Assembly (NCBI GenBank): GCA_020631735.1 | Contig: CM036188.1 | Span: forward strand, 14,178,214-14,242,213 | Origin: Saccharum officinarum | Lineage: Eukaryota > Streptophyta > Magnoliopsida > Poales > Poaceae | Direction: 5' to 3' | Length of the DNA stretch: 64,000 nt | In this document: in pieces, positions 22,661 to 33,121 of the stretch | Numbering within the stretch: position 1 is the first letter of the stretch | Layout: every line of letters begins with the position of its first letter | Translations under genes and position numbers: made by a program | Notes under the pieces: generated by a model | Database searches by the model: none | Told to the model about the DNA's origin: nothing | The model's input: the letters and a program-made list of their open reading frames with translations, nothing else

Positions 22661-24873
22661 ATGGCAGAGGCGGCGCTTGTCTTGGCAAAGTCGATCCTGG
22701 GCAGCGCTGTCACCAAGGCGGCATCAGCAGCCGGTACTGAGATAAGCTTGCTGATGGGCGAGCAGAAGGAGATGTGGTAAGCACGTTCTGTAAGCCTGTA
22801 ATTAGGAATAAATGATGTGCAAACTCCCAGCTGATTCATTCGCAACAAAACTAGGAACCTCACTGTCCAAACGTGTCTAGAAGGTTTTTTTCATGCTTCA
22901 AATAAACGATGACTAATAAGTAGGCTCGCCATTGATGCCTTTATCAACATCGAACAGCATTTTCGTGTTAATTTGGCCATCCTAAAAATATATATAGGCT
23001 CTACAGAGTGATTAGCATAAAGATGTGCAACTCCTTTCATATATAGTTCCATGTGCCTTAAACTCCTTCCATCAAGGTGTGACTGTATGTGTCAAGTGGA
23101 AGGTTGCTGGGGATAAAGAGTTGGATCATCATGTATACGAAGCAAATTTATTTCTTTTCTGTAAATGTGAATGCGAATTTAATTTGACCTTTGTTTCACA
23201 GGTTCATCAAAGACGAGCTAAAAACCATGCAAGCATTTCTGCAAGCTCCCGAAGTAACAGAGAAAAAGGATAAACTAGTAAAGGTCTGGGCAGAGCAAGT
23301 ACGAGATCTGTCCTATGACATTGAAGATTGCCTTGACGAGTTTATGGTCCATATGGGGAGCCATAGCTTGTCAAAACAGTTGAAGCTCAAAGGTCGTCAT
23401 CGAATAGCTGTCCAGATTTGCAACCTCAAATCAAGAATCGAAGAAGTGAGGAGCAGCAATGCACGCTACAATTTAATCAAGACTGAATCCTCCAACATCA
23501 ATGATGAGGTGGATTCCAACATGGAATATATTCGCAACAATGCAGCTTGCAACATTGATGAAGCAGAACTTGTGGGCTTTGATGCACCTAAAAGAGAGTT
23601 GATTGCTCTGATTGATGTCACCATTATGGACGGCCCTGCTAAGGTGATATGTGTGGTTGGCATGGGTGGTTTAGGGAAGACTACTCTTACAAGGAAAACC
23701 TATGAAAGCAAGGAGGATACTCTGAAGAGCTTTCCTTATAATATAATGCTTGGATCACAGTGTCACAATCATTTTCCAGGAGGGAGATGCTCCAAAACAT
23801 GATCAGTCAATTTTTTGGTGTTAATGCACTGAACGAGATCTTGAAACAACTTGTAGGAAAAGTGTTGGAAGAGGGCCTTGCCAGTTACGTCAGAACAGGG
23901 CTTCAGGATAAGAGGTACTTCATTGTTTTTGATGACCTATGGGAAATACATCACTGGAACTGGATTAGTGATATTGCACTTCCTAGGTCAAATAAGAGAG
24001 GAAGTCGGATAATTGTTACTACTAGAAATATTGGTTTGGCTAGGCACTGTACTTCAGAAAACAATATCTACCGCCTGGAGCCCCTGCAAATTGATGACGC
24101 AGTAAAGTTGCTACAAAGGAAGATAAAAGTAACACATGATGACATGGACAATGATGAGAACCTGAGAACATTAGTTAGAAAAGTAGTAAAGAAGTGTGGA
24201 TATTTACCACTGGCAATACTCACAATTGGAGGTGTTCTAGCCGCTAAGAAGATAGCAGAGTGGGAAAACTTCTATAATAAGCTCCCTTCAGAGCTTGAAA
24301 GTAACCCAAGCCTTGAAGCAATACGGAGGGTGGTGAACCTCAGCTACAACGACTTGCCCTCACGTCTTAAGCCATGTTTTGTATATCTCAGCATCTTCCC
24401 AGAGGATTAAGAAATCAAAAGAAGTCATGTGATAGCAAGATGGATAGCAGAAGGGTTTGTAAGATCAGAGATTGGGAAAACCATTGATGAGGTTGGGAAG
24501 GAGTACTTTGATGAGCTAATGAGCCGGAGTATGATTCAATCATCAAAGTTAGGTATAGAGGGAAATGTTAAAACTTGCCAAGTTCAAGACATCATGCGTG
24601 ATATCATAGTATCAATTTCTAGAGAAGAAAATTTCGTCCACTTAATCCAGAGTAATGAAAATCTTGTAGCAGCGGAAAACTTCCGTCACGTTGCATACCA
24701 TGACAGCAAGTGCCGAATGGAATCCATGGATTGGAGGCATATTCGATCATTAACCTTTTTTACTGAGGGGTCCGGTGTTTGGGGTCTGAATCTCACACCT
24801 TCAATTTCATCACCTAAGTTGAGGATGCTAAGAGTTTTGGATTTAGTGGGTGAAAATTTTAGAATCTCACAAG
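22661..24873 (+). pseudogene. CC-NB-ARC disease-resistance (NLR) pseudogene
   Basis: Exon 1 (22661-22776) encodes the Rx-type N-terminus starting MAEAALVLAKS. A GT-AG intron leads to exon 2 at 23202, where phase joins WFIKDELKTMQAF and the EDVID-like YDIEDCLDEF. NB-ARC motifs follow: P-loop GMGGLGKTT (23659-23685), kinase-2 FIVFDDLWE (23919-23943), RNBS-B GSRIIVTTRN and a GLPL-like CGYLPLAI. The gene is broken three ways: a frameshift at about 23735-23751, an in-frame TAA at 24408-24410 where FPED-Y is usual, and loss of nearly all LRRs because a Copia LTR begins at 24874. Intact relatives are immune receptors that sense pathogen effectors. One of the small lesions could be a sequencing error, but the LTR insertion and missing LRR are structural. 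Confidence 0.85.
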
Positions 24874-25325
24874 TGTTGGATTGATCTCAGGCCCAGCCCA
24901 ACGGCTAGGGCCTCGTTCCCCCTGGATCGCGCCCTGATCGGGGGCGCCCAACCGATCCATGGTTGGTGGGCCCCCGACGCGCTGCGCTATAAAAAGAAAG
25001 GAGTGGGGGCCGCAGGCACTTGATCCAAGGTTCGCTGTGCCCTAAACCTACTCTACAAACCCTAGGCCTCCGATCGGCATCGCGCAGTGGCGTCGGGAAG
25101 CACCACCGCGCCACCTCTCTTCTACTCCCGCACCACTGTCATCGGTCAACGTCGGTGGAGGCCCGAAGGACGACGTGATCTACTCCACCGCGACATCAAC
25201 ACCATGGACGCCTCCGGATCCGCTCCCTCCAACGACGGTCTAATCCCTAAACTTCTAGATATACTCCACAGTTTATATCTTGTTCTCGATCTCGGTACTC
25301 TACTAGAAGATCCTAAATTCTATCA
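24874..25325 (+). repeat. 5' LTR of a Copia element
   Basis: It starts TGTTGGATTGATC, ends TTCTATCA and is 452 bp. A TATAAAAAG box lies near 24989. It abuts the broken LRR-start codons of the NLR, with ACAAG (24869-24873) as the candidate left target site. No matching 3' LTR was found in the window, so the target duplication cannot be confirmed. Confidence 0.72.
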
Positions 25326-27815
25326 ATGGTATCGGCCGATCTAGTAGTAGATCGGGCTCGGGAACTACCTAGTAAGAACAGCGAGTATGAAGAAAGGGGG
25401 GTTTTTTATTTTCTTTTCAAACCCTAACCCTAGCCAGCGCAAGAACATAGAAACCTAACCCTAGAAGCAAAAGAACGGCCGGGAGAAGCAACAGAGAAAT
25501 CTACCCGCACCGCCGCCGGCTCACCGAAGTTTTTGAACCACCACGACCGGTCGGGAAACCTTTTCTAGTGAGGCACCGCGCTCGAAACCTCTAGACGGCG
25601 GCGCGCTCATCCATCGGAGAGCGCGCGCACCGGCCAGGGGCTTCGGGACGGCGCCGTCCTCCTCTCCGGCCGCCGCAGGGAGCCCTATCTCTCTTGCGTC
25701 TTCGGTGGAGTGTGAGAGGCGAAGCAAGACAAGAGAGAGAAGAAGCCGGTGAGAAATGAGCTAGGGTTTTCCACCGGCCGGCTGCACACAGGGTTTTGAT
25801 CACCCGAAATCGAAGGAGCACCGTTGGATGAGATCCAACGGCGTGTGGCTGCTGGACCGGGAATCAGCCCAGGTGGGAGGGCGCCCTGGGCCACTTTGCG
25901 CGAGCCGGCCCAGGTTGCGGCCTACTCAGCATCCGCGCCTCAGCGAGCTTTGGGCGCGGGCCGTTTTCGCGATAAATGGGCCGCGCGCCATCAGTCGAAG
26001 CAGAAAAAAAGGCGCGTTGCTGGGCCAGAAACGCCCGAGCTGGGCCGCAAGCGGCCGTGGGCCGAATCGTTGGCCGCGGCCCGAAAAGCACAGTGAAATT
26101 TTTTATTTTCTTTTTTTTATTTTTTTCAGAAGCATTTAAATAATTGTTCTGCCCAGTTATTAAACTCTATTTAATTGCACCAACGTGTTTATTACTTAGA
26201 GAGCAAAGTCAGCAAGTTATGCTTCTGAGAAATAGCAAGTTAATTAAAGTTTTTCACTGCGCAAGCTCTAATATTTTATGCATTTATTCTATTCTGCCCA
26301 AAGGTGATTAGAATTTATGTATAGAGTTAATTTTTGTATATCTTGATTTTGACCAACGTTAAATTAAGATATTCAATTATTTTTTTTCCTAGATTTAATG
26401 TTGATGTCCTCACTATTTTATTATGTTTAATTTACGACCAAGCGCTCAATGCGATGCACTTTATTAGTGCAATCCCAAAGCTGACGGGACAGAACTATGT
26501 TCTGTGGCGCGAGAACTTGATGCAGCTCTAGCACTTGCTGAGATAGATTTGGCTCTTCAGGAGCCAAAGCCCACTGAGCTAGAGGAGCCCGAAAGGGCCC
26601 AAAATGAGATCGATGAAGTTTTTGCTAATCGGAAGCGAGACTATGCTCCTGTTAGAGCAAAGTATGATCTTGAGAAGTACAAGTGGGAAAAGTCAAACCG
26701 CAAGTGCAAGATTGTCATCAAGAAAACCATCACAGAGGGCTTAAGAGGTGCCATCCTAGAATGTGACACAGCAAAAGAATACCTTGAGAAAGTAAAGAAT
26801 CAGTTCACTGGTTCCACCAAAGCTCATGCTTCCACCCTGATCCAAAAACTCACTAACATGAAGTTCACAGGGGGGAGTGTGAGAGAACACATTCTGAGTA
26901 TGAGCACCGTGGCAGCTCAGTTAGACAAGTTAAAGATGCCCCTAGCAGATGGTTTCATCATTCACCTAGTTCTAAACTCCCTTCCCAAAGAGTATGAGAC
27001 ATTTGTTGTTAACTACAACACACAGCCAGAAGACTGGGATTTAGAGAAGGTTATTGCTATGTGTGTTCAAGAAGAAGAAAGGCTAAAGAATGCAAATGGT
27101 GGTTCTGTGAACTTTGTCAAAGGAAAGAACAAGAAGCCATTCTATAACAAGAAAGCTCCAGATGCCTCCACCTCTCATAATAAGGGAGGAAGCTCTTCAC
27201 ACCCTAAAGCACAGATAAAACAAGACAACCAGCAGAAGCAGGAGGACTTGGATCGCTGCAGATGGTGCAATGAGACAGGGCATTGGAAGCACGACTGCCC
27301 CAAGTTCATGAGACACTGCCTAGTAAAGGGTGAGGACATTATAACTTTTGTTGATGAATCCTTATATCTAAGCTATGCTAGATTCACATGGTGGATTGAC
27401 TCAGGTGCAACTGTTCATGTTGCAAACTCTTTGTAGGGATTCAATGGAGGGAGAACCCTTCAAAGAGGAGAAAGACAGATTAAGGTGGCCACTGGTGTTG
27501 AAGCTGAAGTTCAAGCTATAGAAAATCTATCTCTAGATTTAGCTAGTGGTTTCATACTTGAGTTGCATGATGTTCTTTATGTTCCCTCTTTAGCCAGAAA
27601 TTTGATTTCAGTTTCATGTTTGTCAGACTATGGTTTTGATTGTCATTTCAGCAAGAACAATTGTAAGCTACAGTTAAATAATCAGTGTGTGGGTCTTGCT
27701 TTCCAACAATACAAACTTTATTTATTATCTATGTCTGAGAATGTGAATGCTGAATGTAATAATGCTGAGAATGCAATACCCGCAGATGATAGCAAGAAAA
27801 GGAAAAGAATTGATT
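25326..27815 (+). mobile_element. Truncated Copia internal region
   Basis: A primer-site-like TGGTATCGGCCG follows the LTR. A GC-rich leader (25330-26100) precedes the gag region. After the protease and the start of the GAG-pre-integrase region (ARNLISVSCLSDYG, near 27595-27640) Copia similarity stops at about 27815. Integrase, reverse transcriptase, RNase H and 3' LTR are missing. The element is dead. Confidence 0.7.
26454..27805 (+). pseudogene. Broken Copia gag-protease frame
   Basis: The frame starts near 26454 with an IPKLTGQNYVLWRE block typical of Copia gag. A frameshift near 26518 shifts to the main frame (26504-27436), which carries the UBN2-like gag core (GSVREHILSM, NSLPKEYETF) and one zinc knuckle CRWCNETGHWKHDC of the C-x2-C-x4-H-x4-C form. 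The retropepsin motif WWIDSGATVHVANSL follows, with the catalytic D-S-G intact. An in-frame TAG at 27434-27436 then interrupts the protease; the frame reopens with similar Copia sequence up to the pre-integrase segment. It would bind element RNA and process the polyprotein if intact; here it is not functional. Confidence 0.82.
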
Positions 27816-28379
27816 CCTCAGGCCTTCAGGCCAGCCCGGCACAGCCTGCCCCTCTAGGGCCGTGCCTAGGCCGCAGGCACAACCTGTGGGGTGGCACGAC
27901 ACGACATGAAGAGCTGGTAGGGCCATGTCAGACCCGGTGGACCATTTTGCTATATATACTGAAGAGAGTAGTAGATAGCAAGGCAGGTCATAAAGCAAGT
28001 GAACAAGTCCATTCTATGATCCTATTGTAGTATTGTTGAACGGCAGTGCTAGCGCTCGGACGCCCGCGTAACCTTCCTTTGTCTGCTGATTTTTTTCCTC
28101 CCCTGCACGCACATCCTACCCCATCGCAATGCCCGCACATCCAGATGACTTGCCTCCCACGCACAACCCACCTTGTCTGCCTCGATTCGAAGCCGTTCCC
28201 CCCTCGCATGTGCACCCCACCTCAGTCACGCCCCGATCGCCGGCCCCAAGCGAGGCCCGTCCGTAGGACACTGGCGTGTCGCGCGCCTCTTCTGCTGGCA
28301 CCTAGGTCATCATGCCCCATTACCCAGCGCACGTGTCCTGCCACCACCACTCCCCCGTGCCCCTGACTCTCCGAACAAC
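27816..28379. other. GC-rich unassigned DNA after the Copia fragment
   Basis: The open frame of the Copia fragment runs on here into unrelated low-complexity Pro/Ala/Gly codons, so it is not coding. The segment near 27816-27920 has many GGCC and GCAC runs, as in some grass LTR sequences. Overlapping frames at 28046-28409 show no family. Confidence 0.4.
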
Positions 28380-28800
28380 ATGAAACACTTAAATGCAACA
28401 TACGTATGAAACAAATGAAATATCTAGAATGTACACTTGCAACATTTATGTGAAATATATGTAACATGCAGATAAACACTTGCAACTTGTAACATGAAAA
28501 CACTAATTGCAGAATAAGACTGAAATAGCTGAAACATTTGGAACATATTATTGCAACATATGTGTGAAACATATGCAACATCTAGATCAGAACACTTGCA
28601 ACATATGTCTAGAACCGATGAAACATTTTGAACAAACCTCTGAAATACTTGCAACATGCCTTTGAGACACTTGTAACATATACAACATGTGTAATATCCC
28701 TGATCTATTTTTGCAACATCCATATAAAACAATTGCAACACACCACTAAAATATCTGCAATACTTGAAACATACGCTTGCAACATGTGTTTTCATCACAA
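28380..28800. repeat. Imperfect TGCAACAT / GAAACAT short-repeat tract
   Basis: Irregularly spaced copies of TTGCAACAT, TGTGAAACATAT and GAAACATTT fill the stretch, for example at 28436, 28483, 28550, 28587 and 28652. The array is degenerate, with no fixed period. Similar tracts are familiar inside grass DNA transposons, but terminal repeats could not be identified here. Confidence 0.6.
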
Positions 28801-29454
28801 CATCTCCTTGTTGTAGTCGCGCGTCGTGGCAATCACGACCTTCTGGTGGAACGGCGACGTCGGCAGCACCCAAGTAGCACCTCGGCGTGCGTGGGGGAGG
28901 GGCACATCGCGCAGTAAGCTGAAGCGGGCACAGCGGGGGATGAAGCGCAACACAACGACGGAGGGGGTGCGGCGTGGGATGGAGCGCGCGCTAGATGGGG
29001 AGCAGCACGGTGCGGGATGGGATGTGCGGTGAGGAAGATGGCAGCAGGAAGCGCACAACGCAACAGCACGTGATGAGTGAGCATGGGAGTGAGAGATATT
29101 TTTAAAAGAGATGAAAAGACACGGAGAGGAAACATGTCTATTGGACCCGTAGCGTGCAGCCCAGAAAGCGGTGTTTGACGCCCGCTCCTTGACATTTCCC
29201 ATATTCGAAGTCTCATTTTATCTCTTCTCGAACTCCAAAACGAGAGAAAATTTCAAACTTCCGTTTTGCTTTTGGCGTTACAAAGGCATGGGCCATGTGG
29301 GCCAAGGTAGATTGACCAAAATACCCCCGAGTTATATTTGCACACAAGAATAATTAGGCTGGTCTTATCCTCATGTTCCACCCGACTCAACCCATCCGGC
29401 TGCAGCCAAAATCATAGATCCTGAGTTAAAAAAAAATCATAGATCCTGAGGCGG
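28801..29454. other. GC-rich flank of the short-repeat tract
   Basis: No gene supported. Frames on both strands (for example the complement of 28795-29202) overlap and carry low-complexity Ser/His/Arg content. A small direct repeat AAAATCATAGATCCTGAG occurs at 29409 and 29434, just before the foldback. Confidence 0.4.
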
Positions 29455-31341
29455 CCATCAAGATTTTTTTTACCTTTTTTAAAACTATTTTTAACATTAA
29501 CACTGTTGCTTTTTTTTTCGAATACAACCTGTTTGGCCGCGCCTAAGTCCATTGTGCGGCTAAAACACACTGCCACGCCACATGCATCGGCACTGCATGA
29601 TCCGCCATGGTGGATAACAATTTTCATAAGGAAAACCTTACCGCACCACTCCTGTTAGTGTGGCAGCACTATAGCGTGGCGCCCACTAGACGGGCGCGTC
29701 AAGTTGCAACTTAAAAAAAATTATGTCTTTTTCATATGATCTCAGATGAAGATGATTTTCATATGAAAATTGTAGCTCTCGACGCAATTTTTTTAGTTTT
29801 GAGTTTGTTTAATTTGAGGTCTTTAAGATGCTAAAAAAATTAAACAAAGTTTCAGCAGGATATTAATTGCGTAAAAGCAATTGTCGCATTGGAAGAATCA
29901 TATCTTTCTTATATGATGTGAAATAGAGATACTTTCTATACGAAAGTTATAGCTCGGATGGGATCTATAACTTTATAGTTTTGAGTTATTTTCACTTGAG
30001 ATCATTAAGGTGCTAAAAAAATAATATAAAGTTTCAGCAGTATATTAATCGCATACAAGCTCTTGCCGCTTTAAAAAATCATATCTTTTTTGTACGGTGC
30101 CAAATGAAGATACTTTTTATATAAAAGTTGTAGGTCGTGATGAGATCCACAACTTTAAAGGTTTAAGTTTTTTTTATTTGAGGTCGTTATCTTGGGCGCG
30201 CGACGTGACTGATTAGTAATTGAGAGTCGACTCGGGAGTTCAGGTGTTACCGAGAACACAAATGAAGATGATTGGTTTGTTAGACCGATGGTAGGCATTG
30301 CTCAGGGAAAAGAACTGTACCACCAACCGTGCGCAATGGCGATGGTAGACAGCTTAGTGAACCACACACGTACTATTACTATCTTACTTACGCTTTCGTC
30401 TTCGTTTCGCATAAAAGGTTAAAGTTACGCAACAGTAGACATCGTCATAGCGCCATTGCCATTGCGCATGGTTGGTGCAAAGTTCTTTTCCATGAGCATT
30501 GTCCTACCATCAGCCCAACAAACCAATCATCTTTATCCGTTTCTCGGTAGCACCTAAACTCCTTAGTCAACTCTTGATTAGTAATATGTCACGTCGCACG
30601 CCTAAGATAATGACCTCAAACAAAATAACTCAAAATTACAAAGTTGTAGATCCCATCAAAAGGTACATCTTTTATATAAGTATCTTCATTTGGCAGCGTA
30701 CAAAAAAAAAGATATGATTTTTCTAAGGTCGCAAGAGCTTGTACGTGATTAATATGATGCTTAAATTTTATATTATTCTTTTGAGCATCTTAGTTATATC
30801 AAATGAAAAACTTGAAACTATAAAGTTGTAGATCCCACAGAGAGGTACAAGTTTGATATACAAAGTATCTTCATTTGATACCATATAAGAAAGATATGAT
30901 TTTTTCAAGGCAGCAAGTTCTTGTACACGATTAATATGTTGCTAAAACTTTGTTTAATTTTTTTTGTACATTTTAATGATGTCAAATTAAATAAATACAA
31001 ACAATGGGCTACGATTTTTATATAAAATTTATCTTCATCAGTCGTATGAAAAAAATACGATTTTTTTAAGATTGCGCCTGGCTGCGCTAGTCAGTTGGCA
31101 TAGCACTACAGTGCTGCAGTGCCAACAAGAGTGGCACGACAAGGATTTCCTGCTGGAAATGGTCGTCCACAGTGGAAAATCGTGCCACGCCGATGCATGT
31201 AGTGCGACAGTGTGTTTTGGTCGCGCCGGGAACTTAGGCGCAGCCAAATAGGTTAGATTCAAAAATAAAAAGCTACAGTGTTAATTTTAAAAATTGTTTT
31301 AAAAAAGGTTAAAAATAAAAAAATTCCTCAAATCTTGGCTT
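29455..31341. mobile_element. Foldback element with arms of about 0.9 kb
   Basis: The left arm (about 29455-30350) and right arm (about 30436-31341) are diverged reverse complements around a spacer of about 85 bp. Inner pairing is clear at ACCAACCGTGCGCAATGGC (30322-30340) against GCCATTGCGCATGGTTGGT (30459-30477), and outer pairing at CCGCGCCTAAG against CTTAGGCGCAGCC. Each arm contains about three diverged units of about 180 bp with ATCATATCTTT, GATGAAGAT and AAAGTTGTAG landmarks. No coding frame is present. It may be a foldback or long-TIR Mutator-like non-autonomous transposon; the family is not certain. Confidence 0.75.
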
Positions 31342-31364
31342 AGAAATTATGTCCCCACAAATCA

Positions 31365-32480
31365 CACTACTATAAAGATGATTTTAGGAGATAACCTCTC
31401 CGATTATTGGACATAGGCATATTTAAGGCCCACCTCTGTAAAAGGCCAGGCGGCCTCTAGGAATATGGCCGCCTCTAAAATTATTTACAAGGGCAGGCAT
31501 CTTATGGTGTCTGTCTCTGAAAATGATTAATTAACAGAGATAGTCACCTTAGGATATCCGTCTCTATAAATCAGTTTCTATAGATGTCTGTCTCTAAAAA
31601 TCGCTATTAATGGAGGAAGCGGGCATTCTAAAAGTCCATCCCTAAAACATCCGCCCTGTTCGCTTGAACTTATTTGCCAGAATCAGCCAGCCATTCAGCA
31701 GTATTTTTCTCTCATAACAAATCAGCATCAGTATCAGCATCAGCCATTCAGCAGTGCTTTTACAGCCAGCCAAATAGGGGGATCGATTTCCAAAGATGGC
31801 CATTTATAAATAGTTTCAACCAAAAACAACTTATATTTTTCTATATGAACTCGGATGGAGACAAACTTCGTATAAAAATTGTAACCTTCGACGCGATCTA
31901 CAATTTTGTAGTTGAAAAGTTTTTAATTTAAAACAGTATAGAGTCCTAAATTATTGTTTTAAGTTCATTTTAAAATTTAAAATTTTCAAATAATCTCAGA
32001 TATTTTTTGAGGGGTCAGTGGGGAGAAGCCCCCACAAACAACCACGGATATTGATATTGTCTACACCAAAGTCATAGTTTTCAATACAATCTACAATTTT
32101 GTAGTTGAAATTTTTTGTTTTGAAGTCGTTTAGAGTCCCAAATGTGTGTTCTGAGTTCATAGATTTTGAAATTCAAATTTTAGAATTTTTAAATGATCGA
32201 CCTTGAACATTTATGCAGTTAATATCAAAGTTGTAGTGGACGACCTGATCTATGTTTTTCTATTGATAAGTTCTATTTTGATGAAGTTTTTTGTATCTCA
32301 AATATTGTTTTAAATTCACACATTTTGAGATTTTTTTTTGAAATTTTCAGACATTCTCGGATTGAGACACATCCTATGCTAAAATTGTAGTGCTTGACAA
32401 GAAACTTTGTAGTTGAATCTTCTTTTATTTAGTTCATTCAGAAGTCAAATTATTTATACAAGATTGAAAAATATTTGTAA
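31365..32480. mobile_element. CACTA-like terminal and subterminal repeat fragment
   Basis: The left end CACTACTATAAAGATGATTTTAG resembles CACTA termini of grasses (only the first part is diagnostic). It is followed by subterminal GGCCGCCTCTA and TCTGTCTCTA repeats. From about 31880 to 32440 there are about 3.5 AT-rich units of about 155-190 bp with AAAATTGTA, GATCTACAATTTTGTAG and AGAGTCC landmarks. No right terminus or transposase was identified. Confidence 0.55.
31655..31785. mobile_element. MITE (CTGTTCGCTTG type), degenerate
   Basis: It begins CTGTTCGCTTGAACTT, has CAGCCATTCAGCAGT twice, and ends with AGCCAGCCAAATAGG. This is a recognisable grass MITE type; the right terminal repeat is eroded. 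It lies inside the CACTA-like fragment. Confidence 0.6.
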
Positions 32481-32502
32481 AATAGATAGAATTCAATATT
32501 TT

Positions 32503-32795
32503 CTTACAAGTGATTGAGTGATGTTGTGGTAAGGAGGTGTTAGTGTTGACATGTGAGCTCGTGGGCTTCGTAAATAACAATTAAGGCTGACCTTTAGTTA
32601 AGACCATGTTCGCTTGAACTACTTTTCAACCAACGAACAGTATTTTCCTCTCACAACAATCAGCGTAAGCATCAACATAAGTCAAATTTCAGTATAAGCG
32701 AACTGGAATAATTTCTCACAAGTGATTGAGTGATGTTGTGGTAAGGAGGTGTTAGTGTTGACATGTGAGTTCACGGGTTTCGTAAATAACGATTA
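32503..32795. repeat. 80-bp direct repeats flanking a MITE
   Basis: Two copies of an 80-bp segment containing AAGTGATTGAGTGATGTTG and GTTAGTGTTGACATGTGAG lie at about 32503-32583 and 32711-32795, with few differences. Between them is a MITE (next entry) plus about 20 bases. Confidence 0.8.
32604..32711. mobile_element. MITE with TGTTCGCTT terminal repeats
   Basis: The left end ATGTTCGCTTGAAC and right end GTATAAGCGAACTGG contain the inverted pair GTTCGCTT/AAGCGAAC. The interior has AACAGTATTTTCCTCTCACAAC, matching the related MITE at 31655-31785 in its key blocks. Confidence 0.7.
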
Positions 32796-32839
32796 ACACA
32801 GCCTACTCGCCTCATGGAACCCAAAATACCTGCCTTCGA

Positions 32840-33121
32840 AAATAGTTAGAGTTGTAGTGTTATAACTGTAATTCAGGAAAAAAAAATTCGTGAATGGGCC
32901 TGCAGATGCGACCTGCTGTGACCTGTAGGCCCACTAATCAGTCCGATCATTGGTTGGCATAGAAAAAGTTGTCGGACACCCAACAAGAGGGGCCAGGAAG
33001 AAAAGAGGTCGTTTAAGGGTGGCCTCACAAGGCGTACGGGAGCGGGAGGAGGGGTGGGCGGTCTCGCCGGCGTCGCATCGCCGCCGTGTGGCGATTCTTG
33101 CACGGGCGTAGGTCGGTTGTC
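32840..33121 (+). promoter_or_regulatory. Probable promoter and 5' leader of the FAM135-like gene
   Basis: A GC-rich block directly upstream of the start codon follows AT-rich repeat DNA. No clear TATA box is present, as is common for broadly expressed plant genes; a GATCATTGGTTGG segment (32945-32957) includes a CCAAT-box-like core in reverse. Transcription start cannot be placed. Confidence 0.35.

Noticed and set aside
26504..27436. Host gene with a CCHC zinc knuckle
   Set aside because: The UBN2-like gag core, zinc knuckle and adjacent retropepsin D-S-G next to an LTR and primer-like site identify it as Copia gag-protease.
28380..28800. CRISPR-like array
   Set aside because: The repeats are short, degenerate and unevenly spaced, in plant nuclear DNA without any cas gene.
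28795..29216. Possible 127-135 codon proteins on the minus strand
   Set aside because: Overlapping frames in GC-rich repeat DNA with Ser/His/Arg low complexity, no start context or family signal.
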